Part shown: one piece after another, positions 15,559 through 21,435 of the stretch
Layout: every line of letters starts with the position of its first letter
Numbering within the stretch: position 1 is the stretch's first letter
Assembly (NCBI GenBank): GCA_023230025.1
Contig: JALNYD010000019.1
Location: 1 to 21,435 of the forward strand
From: Candidatus Cloacimonadota bacterium
Lineage (GTDB): Bacteria; Cloacimonadota; Cloacimonadia; Cloacimonadales; Cloacimonadaceae
DNA: 21,435 nucleotides
Reading direction: 5' to 3'
Notes under the pieces: generated by a model
Told to the model about the DNA's origin: nothing
What the model saw: the letters and a program-made list of their open reading frames with translations, nothing else
The model's database searches: none
Program-made: the position numbers and the translations under genes

Positions 15559-18500
15559 TTACTTCATCATGATCATTTTCTTGGTGGAGCTGTATTTGCC
15601 AGCGTTCATCTTGAAGTAGTAAATACCGCTGGATACTGCACGACCATTGTTATCGGTGCCATTCCACACAACACTGTGTTCACCGGCTTCTTTAACATCC
15701 TTCACCAGGTTGCGTACAAGCTGGCCTTTGACGTTGAAGACTTCGATGGCTACAGGAGATTTATCTTTCACGCTGTAGCGGATGGTAGTTTCAGGATTGA
15801 AGGGGTTAGGATAGTTGCCTTTCAGGGCTGTGACGAAAGGAGCCACTTGGGTTCCATTGGAAACAGGTGCGGTGATCTTTACGTCATCAACCATAAAGAT
15901 GAAGGCATCACTGGAAACGCACTGAATACCCACACGGATATTTTGATCTTCATAATCTTCGAGGGAATATTCATACTCAGTCCATTCGACTGGAGCTTCC
16001 ACGAAGTTTGTACCACTGATGATGGTGAAATCTGCAGGATTGGTACCACCAGTAGATACACCAACTTTGAAGCGTTCCAGACCATAGTCAGAGGTGAAGG
16101 ATTTTGCCCAGAAGCTGAGTGTACCACCACCACCAAGCTGAGGAGTGATCATCCAGTCATTGTTGGGAGGAGTAGTGGAAGCAAAAGCAGCGGCAAACTT
16201 ATCACCTGCGTGTGCTTCAGCATTGGGTACAGCGGGAGTGGTTGCACTTGGATTGAAGATGATGAAAGCCTGAGGATCATAGATATTGAGCCAGGAAACA
16301 TCGGTTATGCCATAGGTTCCGGATTGATCAACATCAACCAATACCCACGGATCAAAAGCAATACTGAAGTCAGCATAGCTTTCGAAGCCGTCTTCAAGCA
16401 GCACTAAGCTGGCAGGAAGCTGGAAGTTCACAGTGGTGGTCTGACCTGTCACCACAACAACTCCGTCTTGAGTAACGGAAGAGTAATTCGGGTGGCTGGC
16501 AGTAACGCTGTGAGTTCCCTGAGCGATGTTCATCAGGCTGTAAGCACCACTGGCGTTGGTTGTGGCAGTGTGAGTGCCCACGGAAACGGTAGCGCCACTG
16601 ATGACCTGATTATCCATATTGCGAACGAAACCGGCAATGGTGCCAACTTCGGTTGCTTTTTCGATAGGATTGGAGAAGGCGGCATTGGACATAGCGCCAC
16701 CGGTGTAGATGGCTTTGACTGCCCATTTGTAGATGCCGTCAGATACAGCGCCCCAACCAGCATCCTGGAAGGCGGTTGCACTGATTGCATTGTCTGTCAG
16801 AGTAATCCATGCAGCTTCGTTGGATTCCTGACCCTGGAGCAAGCGCCATACTTTGTAACCTTCAAAAGCACGGTTGGGGTGCTGATCTTCAAAGCTGGAT
16901 CTGCTGATTGTGGCATTTTCGAATCTGATCAGTTGAGTGGGGCTTCCCACAACTACATCATCCACGAACCATACATACCACATACCATCGTTTGAAGGAG
17001 GATCTTCAGCATTAAGGGCAAGCTTGATCTGCTGACCGGCATAGGCGGCAAGATCGACCACGATAGGAGTGGTATAGGCGTTTTGGCCACCGGTGAGAGT
17101 AGAAGCATCCCACAGAGTGGTCCAGGTAGAACCATTATCGGTTGATATCTTTACATAATAGTGATCACCATTGGTGCTGCCAAAGAATACATAGCTCCAG
17201 AAAGTAAGAGCTGCATTACCCGGGCAGGCAAATTGAGGAGTGATCAGCCATTCATCCTGATGGGAATAGCTCCACCACATTGCGGCCTGATAATCTCCAC
17301 CATGAGGCGCTACAACGGGATCGAGAGCGATTTCACCCATCTGGCACCAGGTGGGAAGTACGCCAAGAGTATTGGCAGGACCGGTATCGGTGATTACTTG
17401 TGACCAATCTTCGGGCGGGAAGGTGTCGCCTTCAAAGCCTTCAGTGATGTCCACAGCGTTGGGATCCGGAGCTGTCCAGGTTACGTTCACGTTAGCACCA
17501 GCTTCTTCAGCATTAACTGCAGTAGGAGGCAGGGTGATTTCGGTGAGGGTGAAATCAAGAGTAGTGGTTTGCAATCCAACGATTACAACGCCATCAATCA
17601 CGCTGGGTTGATAGCCACCCATTGAGGCAACAACGCTATAGTTGCCGGCATAAACCGCAAAGCTATAGTCACCATTGGCATCTGTAGTTCCGCTGTAGTC
17701 ACCGGCAGTAATGGTAGCACCTTCGATGGCGATGCCGGTACCAAATTCGGTAACGGTTCCTTCCAGGGTGCCCATCATGCCTTTGTGCAATTCAGCAGAG
17801 AAGATGGCAGGGGACAATACGTTGTTTGTATAAGTTGCTTTCACGGCATATTTGTAAACGCCGGAAGGCAGAGGACCCCAGGCACTATCAGTATAGTTTG
17901 TGGGGGTAATGGGGTTTGCAGTCAGAGTAGTCCAGGCTGTTTCGTTGCCTTGGTCAGCAGCAAGCAGGCGATAGACTTTGTAACCGGTAAGGGCACGATC
18001 CATCGCAGCAGGTTTGCTTGTGCTGTGGCCTTGATAGACCTGAGCGCTGCGCAGGCTGGAGCTGTTTCCGCTTTCAGTTCTAAAACTACCAATAGTGGTA
18101 GCACGAGGACCATCCTGCAGAGCAGGAAGCTTCACACTGTCCTTGGAAAGAGCGATCAATTCGCCACGATCGGGAGCGCTGAAGCCAACATAACCCTGGA
18201 TGTTCCAGTTATAATTTAAGTCGGGGTTCAGCGAAGTCAGAGTTGCCCATGCGCCTTGGTAATACATCATGTTGCCAAAACCATTAATGGCAGGACCGGC
18301 ATCGCAACCGGCAGGATATCCGCTAGTCACGTTGCAGCGATAGCCAAACCACAGCTCTTCGGTTCCGGTGATCTGAACAGGATTATCAAGTTCAACGGTG
18401 TTATAGGTATCAAGTACAGGGGTGAAGGGCTGATCAACAACCATGGTGCCAGGAGCAGTGGGAGTTCCACCAGTCCATACGCGCAGAGAGAAGGTGCCAG

Positions 18501-20697
18501 CCTGAGCAGGCCATACCTTGAGGGCATGCAGGCTCATTCCGGCATAATCAGTAAGTGCGCTGGCAGGGAAACGGATGGCTACGTCAAAATCAGCAGCACC
18601 ACCGGTTCCGATACTGTCATTATTTTCACCGCTGTCATAGTGAATCCATTCGCCGGTGCCACCGGGAACAGGAGCTTCCCAAGTCAGATTAACCTGCTGA
18701 TAGTTAGCGGATTCGGTAGCTACAAGACTGTGCGGAGGGAAGGCAATTTCATTCACGGTCACATCGCCCATGTTTACGTTTGCAGCGGCAACAACAACCT
18801 GACCTGAGGCTGCGGCATAACCGAGAGCCAGAGCAGTGTAGTTGTAAGTCTGGTTTGCAAATACGTTGGCAATGGTGAATTGACCCGAAGCATTGGTGGT
18901 AGCTTCGTAGGGTTCATAACCGCTGAGGGTGATTGTAGCATCAGCAATACCCACGGTGGGGTTGTCGCTGCCAACAATGCGTCCGGTAACGGTAACCTGA
19001 GGAAGCAGGGCAATAGTGAAGTCCTGAGTAGTAGTTTGATCTTCCACGATGTTCACGGTGTGGGTCACAGAGGTATAGCCATGCTTGGTGGCCGTAACTT
19101 GGTGAGCACCTTCCGCAATATAAGGGAAGCTATAGGTACCATCAGCACCAGTGGTGTAGGTAAGAGCGGTTCCGGCTACAGTTACCGTTGCACCAGCCAG
19201 AGGAGCTCCAGCTACGTATACGGTACCGTTCAGAGTTCCCATTCCATCAACGATGAGGAAGAATGTGGTCTTGGGGAACATACCGGAGAGATTACCACCG
19301 GTGGGAGCAGCAGGATCAAAATCAACAGAATCACTGTACAAATTCAAACTACGGTTTGTTCCCACGGTCTGGGTTACAAATACATCGCTGCTGGAATGCC
19401 AGTCCGTATCCATTGGACGTTCTACCATCACAGCCAGATTTCCACCACCATATACAAATGGGGTAGTGAGAGTAATGTTGATGGGGTTCTGTCCATTGGG
19501 ATAATCAACGTTACCAGTGAAGACCTGAGTCATCTGAGTGGAAGGAATCCAGCCACCCGCAAGATCAGTCTGAGTGGTTTCTGCCATCCAGATATTGGTG
19601 GGCATTGCCGGCAGATTTGTTGAGAAGTTATTGTAGAATTGAATACCAGTGATCAGACCACCGATGTTTAGCTCGCTGGCAAGATACACGGTTTCAAACA
19701 GCGAGTTCTGATAGTACATATCAACAGGAATACGACCCGTGGAGCCGCCATTACCAACGGTTACGGCTACCACACCAGCTTGCTGTACTACAACGTTCAG
19801 GTTCGCAGTCTGATTGTTTGTGGCAATTTCGTCACCAGTCATTTCCACTTTACCATACAGGTAGGTGGGACCAGTTGCGGTGGGAGTCCAGGGAATGCTT
19901 ACTGTAAGGATTTCTTGAGGAGCGATGGAGGGGCCGGCTACGCTGGCTAATTCCACGTTGCCCTCTTGCATAAGCTTTACAGTGTAGGTGCTCTCAGTGC
20001 TGGAGCCGTTGTTTTTGATTGAAATGGTATAAGGAGATGCTGATTGAGCGCTGGGAGTGGTGTTGCCACTAATGGAAAGAGCTCCCAGGTCATGAGCAAT
20101 AAGCTCTCCGGTATAAACGAAAGTAGTTTTGGGGAATTGCCCGGAAATCGAGGGGCTGGCCGGAGGATTGGCAGGATCATAGGTAGTGCTGTCGCTCTGC
20201 AACATCAAAGCCCTGTTGCTGCCAATTGTCTGACACTGGAAATAGTCTGAACTACTGAAATAATCAGAGTCCATCGGACGGTTCACATAGAGAACCAAAT
20301 TCCCGCCAGTATAGGTATAGGGAGTTTGGAATGTGATGTCGATTGTGTTGGCTCCAGTAGGGAAGTCAACCGTTCCATCATAAACCAGAGTCAACTGGGT
20401 TGATGGGATATAGGCTGAAAGACTGGCCTGGGTCGTTTCGCCCAACCAGATTTTAACGGGTTTAGCTGGCAGGTTGGTAGTGAAGTTGTTGTAAAACTTT
20501 ACTCCACTAATCGTACCTGAAGCAAAGCCCAGCTCATCCGGGAAGTACAAGGTTTGAAAGAGTGAGTTCTTCCAAAACATGTCAACCGGAACACGGGCTG
20601 TTTCGTTTCCGTCACCGATCGTTACTTCGTCCGCAAAGACGTTGGCGATCAGTCCGAAAACAAATATCATCACGAGGAGTAATGATAATTTTTTCAT
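15559..20697 (-). CDS. Giant secreted multidomain surface protein with FlgD/T9SS-like sorting domain
   Basis: The 1712-residue protein begins with a signal peptide (MKKLSLLLVMIFVFGLIANVF, probable cut after FA, about residue 22). Order of parts: an unfamiliar domain (24-198), a CARDB-like domain (199-308), a second copy of the unfamiliar domain (313-485), two carboxypeptidase-regulatory-like domains (487-563, 568-650), an FN3-like domain split by an inserted beta-sandwich (653-970), a third regulatory-like domain (975-1052), a second split FN3 with an inserted cleaved-adhesin/choice-of-anchor-J-like domain (1056-1347), a fourth regulatory-like domain (1351-1427), another anchor-J-like domain (1432-1610), and a sorting domain (1617-1712) with NYPNPFNPETTIRYS and IEVFNVKGQLVRNL. 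The start at 20697 has AAAGGAG well placed; the longer ATG at 20715 overlaps that site. It stands alone between terminator and promoter. Adhesion or carbohydrate binding is likely but unproven. Confidence 0.88.
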   Translation of the reverse strand: MKKLSLLLVMIFVFGLIANVFADEVTIGDGNETARVPVDMFWKNSLFQTLYFPDELGFASGTISGVKFYNNFTTNLPAKPVKIWLGETTQASLSAYIPSTQLTLVYDGTVDFPTGANTIDITFQTPYTYTGGNLVLYVNRPMDSDYFSSSDYFQCQTIGSNRALMLQSDSTTYDPANPPASPSISGQFPKTTFVYTGELIAHDLGALSISGNTTPSAQSASPYTISIKNNGSSTESTYTVKLMQEGNVELASVAGPSIAPQEILTVSIPWTPTATGPTYLYGKVEMTGDEIATNNQTANLNVVVQQAGVVAVTVGNGGSTGRIPVDMYYQNSLFETVYLASELNIGGLITGIQFYNNFSTNLPAMPTNIWMAETTQTDLAGGWIPSTQMTQVFTGNVDYPNGQNPINITLTTPFVYGGGNLAVMVERPMDTDWHSSSDVFVTQTVGTNRSLNLYSDSVDFDPAAPTGGNLSGMFPKTTFFLIVDGMGTLNGTVYVAGAPLAGATVTVAGTALTYTTGADGTYSFPYIAEGAHQVTATKHGYTSVTHTVNIVEDQTTTQDFTIALLPQVTVTGRIVGSDNPTVGIADATITLSGYEPYEATTNASGQFTIANVFANQTYNYTALALGYAAASGQVVVAAANVNMGDVTVNEIAFPPHSLVATESANYQQVNLTWEAPVPGGTGEWIHYDSGENNDSIGTGGAADFDVAIRFPASALTDYAGMSLHALKVWPAQAGTFSLRVWTGGTPTAPGTMVVDQPFTPVLDTYNTVELDNPVQITGTEELWFGYRCNVTSGYPAGCDAGPAINGFGNMMYYQGAWATLTSLNPDLNYNWNIQGYVGFSAPDRGELIALSKDSVKLPALQDGPRATTIGSFRTESGNSSSLRSAQVYQGHSTSKPAAMDRALTGYKVYRLLAADQGNETAWTTLTANPITPTNYTDSAWGPLPSGVYKYAVKATYTNNVLSPAIFSAELHKGMMGTLEGTVTEFGTGIAIEGATITAGDYSGTTDANGDYSFAVYAGNYSVVASMGGYQPSVIDGVVIVGLQTTTLDFTLTEITLPPTAVNAEEAGANVNVTWTAPDPNAVDITEGFEGDTFPPEDWSQVITDTGPANTLGVLPTWCQMGEIALDPVVAPHGGDYQAAMWWSYSHQDEWLITPQFACPGNAALTFWSYVFFGSTNGDHYYVKISTDNGSTWTTLWDASTLTGGQNAYTTPIVVDLAAYAGQQIKLALNAEDPPSNDGMWYVWFVDDVVVGSPTQLIRFENATISRSSFEDQHPNRAFEGYKVWRLLQGQESNEAAWITLTDNAISATAFQDAGWGAVSDGIYKWAVKAIYTGGAMSNAAFSNPIEKATEVGTIAGFVRNMDNQVISGATVSVGTHTATTNASGAYSLMNIAQGTHSVTASHPNYSSVTQDGVVVVTGQTTTVNFQLPASLVLLEDGFESYADFSIAFDPWVLVDVDQSGTYGITDVSWLNIYDPQAFIIFNPSATTPAVPNAEAHAGDKFAAAFASTTPPNNDWMITPQLGGGGTLSFWAKSFTSDYGLERFKVGVSTGGTNPADFTIISGTNFVEAPVEWTEYEYSLEDYEDQNIRVGIQCVSSDAFIFMVDDVKITAPVSNGTQVAPFVTALKGNYPNPFNPETTIRYSVKDKSPVAIEVFNVKGQLVRNLVKDVKEAGEHSVVWNGTDNNGRAVSSGIYYFKMNAGKYSSTKKMIMMK
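15562..15849 (-). other. C-terminal sorting domain of the giant protein
   Basis: Residues 1617-1712 form a FlgD-Ig/T9SS type A-like domain: NYPNPFNPETTIR, then VFNVKGQLVRNL, AGEHSVVWNGTDNNGR, SSGIYYFKMNAG and a basic end KKMIMMK. In FCB-group bacteria such tails direct secretion across the outer membrane and surface attachment. Confidence 0.75.
19243..19761 (-). repeat. Copy 2 of an unfamiliar ~175-residue domain in the giant protein
   Basis: Residues 313-485 repeat residues 24-198: both have GR/ARIPVDM-type starts, NSLF-T-Y, a G-I/V-FYNNF-TNLPA-P segment, IW-ETTQ, YIPST/WIPSTQ, GGNL-V-V-RPMD, SSSD-F, QT-G-NR, FPKTTF. The two copies flank the CARDB-like domain. Confidence 0.8.
20104..20628 (-). 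repeat. Copy 1 of an unfamiliar ~175-residue domain in the giant protein
   Basis: Residues 24-198, directly after the signal peptide. Shared landmarks with copy 2 include FYNNFTTNLPAKPVKIW, GGNLVLYVNRPMD, FSSSDYFQCQTIGSNR and FPKTTFVY. I do not recognise it as a named family. Confidence 0.8.
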
Positions 20698-20852
20698 AGG
20701 TTTCTCCTTTCCCATGTTGATTTTTAGGGTTTATTATCTCTTGTTCATCGCCGTATTAACCCGGAAATTGGTTGATCTCCGGAGCCTCCGACTTCACAAA
20801 TCCCTTTCGAAAATCACTTGTCACCGCTCATGGCGGCAGGCACACTATGTAT

Positions 20853-20873
20853 GCTGGGAGTGTATATCCCAGC
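20853..20873 (-). other. Stem-loop at the predicted 5' end of the giant gene's mRNA
   Basis: A perfect 7-bp stem GCTGGGA / TCCCAGC with a seven-base loop begins almost exactly where transcription from the putative promoter would start. Such 5'-terminal hairpins can protect mRNA from decay. Inference only. Confidence 0.4.
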
Positions 20874-20880
20874 TCATGGT

Positions 20881-20910
20881 ATAGTAAAACGAGCTTAGGA
20901 AATCTGTCAA
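20881..20910 (-). promoter_or_regulatory. Putative promoter of the giant secreted-protein gene
   Basis: On the minus strand a perfect TTGACA (20905-20910) is followed after 18 bases by TACTAT (20881-20886), four of six matches to the -10 consensus. The start site would be near 20874, leaving a leader of about 175 bases before the ATG at 20697. Confidence 0.45.
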
Positions 20911-21100
20911 GCTTGAATTTAATCTCTGTGCAAAACATTTTGAATTATGGACAATTGCAGATCATCCCCGCTGTCTTCTATGAGCAAAACTGCCGCTATC
21001 ATTACAGACCAGAAAGCACCGCCAAAGGGCTCTAAAAGCTAACAGCGAATTTTCAGCTTAATGTGCGGAAGACGCCTGCATGAAGTGCAACTAAATAAAC

Positions 21101-21127
21101 TTAGCAGTCTATTGTGGTGACTGCTAA
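21101..21127 (+). promoter_or_regulatory. CIRCE-like HrcA operator upstream of clpB
   Basis: The arms TTAGCAGTC and GACTGCTAA are separated by exactly nine bases, the architecture of CIRCE (TTAGCACTC-N9-GAGTGCTAA). Each arm differs from the consensus at one matching position, so symmetry is preserved. The flanking C and G extend the pairing to 10 bp. It lies just before a TTGACA box and 61 bases before the clpB start, as expected for HrcA control of a chaperone gene. Confidence 0.82.
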
Positions 21128-21134
21128 GTTTTAC

Positions 21135-21163
21135 TTGACAGCCGCAGCTCTCTCGCTTATCTT
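21135..21163 (+). promoter_or_regulatory. clpB promoter, sigma-70 type
   Basis: A perfect TTGACA (21135-21140) is followed after 17 bases by TATCTT (21158-21163), four of six matches to TATAAT. The CIRCE-like site ends seven bases upstream of the -35 box. Confidence 0.6.
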
Positions 21164-21174
21164 GTTTTCAGTTC

Positions 21175-21183
21175 AAAGGAGGT
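21175..21183 (+). promoter_or_regulatory. Strong ribosome-binding site of clpB
   Basis: AAAGGAGGT lies five bases before the ATG at 21189 and fixes that start. Confidence 0.85.
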
Positions 21184-21188
21184 AAGCC

Positions 21189-21435
21189 ATGAATACCCAA
21201 CGCTTAACCATAAAATCACAAGAGCTGATCTCCGCCATGCAAGCCTTGGCCACGGAGCACGGACATCAGGAAATCCGCGATCTGCACCTGCTTAAGGCAA
21301 TGCAGGCACAGCCGGAATCCCTGTTACACCCTCTTTTAGCCAAGTTGGAAATCACTCCCAGTGAGCTTTCCGATAAGCTGGATCAGGGACTGCAAAAGCT
21401 GCCCCGGGTGCAGGGAGCTCAGGGCTATCTGGCGC
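21189..21435 (+). CDS. clpB: ClpB disaggregase, N-terminal part (3' end outside window)
   Basis: The 82 visible codons encode the start of the Clp N-terminal domain: RLTIKSQELISAMQALA, then EHGHQEIRDLHLLKAMQ, HPLLAKLEITPSEL and a QGLQKLPRVQG segment, which closely follow ClpB (the typical ending is LEKLPKVSG). ClpB is a hexameric AAA+ chaperone that, with DnaK, rescues aggregated proteins after heat stress. The ATPase domains lie beyond the window, so ClpB versus ClpC/ClpA rests on the N domain; the LPRV segment favours ClpB. The CIRCE-like operator upstream agrees with a heat-shock chaperone gene. It is divergent from the giant secreted-protein gene. Confidence 0.85.
   Translation, partial: MNTQRLTIKSQELISAMQALATEHGHQEIRDLHLLKAMQAQPESLLHPLLAKLEITPSELSDKLDQGLQKLPRVQGAQGYLA

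Larger units (their letters stand above)
20716..21188. other. Divergent intergenic region between the giant gene and clpB
   Basis: About 470 bases without a supported gene. The left half is the presumed leader of the giant gene on the minus strand and contains several short hairpins; the right end holds the CIRCE-like operator and clpB promoter. The middle (about 20915-21060) shows nothing I can name. Short open frames here have no family signature. Confidence 0.6.

Noticed and set aside
15520..19623. Several long plus-strand open frames within the giant gene
   Set aside because: They are antisense to a coherent multidomain protein with signal peptide and sorting domain, and resemble no family.
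20579..21035. Two plus-strand open frames of 87-101 codons in the divergent region
   Set aside because: No ribosome-binding site, no recognisable motif, and one runs into the giant gene's start.

Overview
The window reads as a chromosomal segment of an uncultured bacterium of the FCB group, most likely Candidatus Cloacimonadota. The main pointer is the very large secreted protein ending in a FlgD/T9SS-like sorting domain with the NYPNPFNPETTI motif, a style I associate with that phylum; a second secreted protein ends in a related domain. The assignment is an inference from protein style, not from a marker-gene search. Coding density is high, coupled starts (ATGA overlaps) are common, and I see no tRNA, rRNA, IS element, prophage or CRISPR.

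Layout. A partial GNAT acetyltransferase (+) enters from the left edge and converges on a long run of minus-strand genes. Read in their own direction these are tpiA, serS, a Wzz-like chain-length protein, an O-antigen ligase-like protein, mazG, an orphan sensor histidine kinase, the bifunctional NAD(P)HX repair enzyme nnr, a sulfite-oxidase-fold protein, an EamA transporter, a secreted NodB-like protein, then (after a 176-base gap) lepB, hemW and a short CCA-adding-enzyme-like nucleotidyltransferase. Most junctions overlap or are under 20 bases apart, so much of this is probably co-transcribed.

Between tpiA and the giant gene lies about 480 bases of non-coding DNA packed with perfect palindromes: three direct copies of a 50-51 base unit with a 9-bp stem and AGA loop, one inverted relative with a different stem but the same loop and tail, smaller hairpins, a 25-bp perfect inverted repeat, and a strong rho-independent terminator for the giant gene. 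This is the most unusual non-coding feature here.

The 1712-residue secreted protein is a mosaic of two copies of an unfamiliar ~175-residue domain, a CARDB-like domain, four carboxypeptidase-regulatory-like domains, FN3-like domains split by inserted beta-sandwich domains, and the C-terminal sorting domain. Its divergent neighbour at the right edge is the start of clpB (+), preceded by a CIRCE-like HrcA operator whose two arms carry a matched base change, and by a TTGACA promoter.

Biologically the run mixes central metabolism and translation (tpiA, serS), surface polysaccharide assembly (Wzz/O-antigen ligase), metabolite and nucleotide house-cleaning (nnr, mazG), membrane sensing and export (histidine kinase, lepB, EamA) and maturation functions (hemW, CCA-like). 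Points most worth checking are the palindrome array, the missing molybdenum-ligand cysteine in the sulfite-oxidase-fold protein, the gapless 75-residue duplication in the kinase sensor, the short CCA-like enzyme, and the variant CIRCE.
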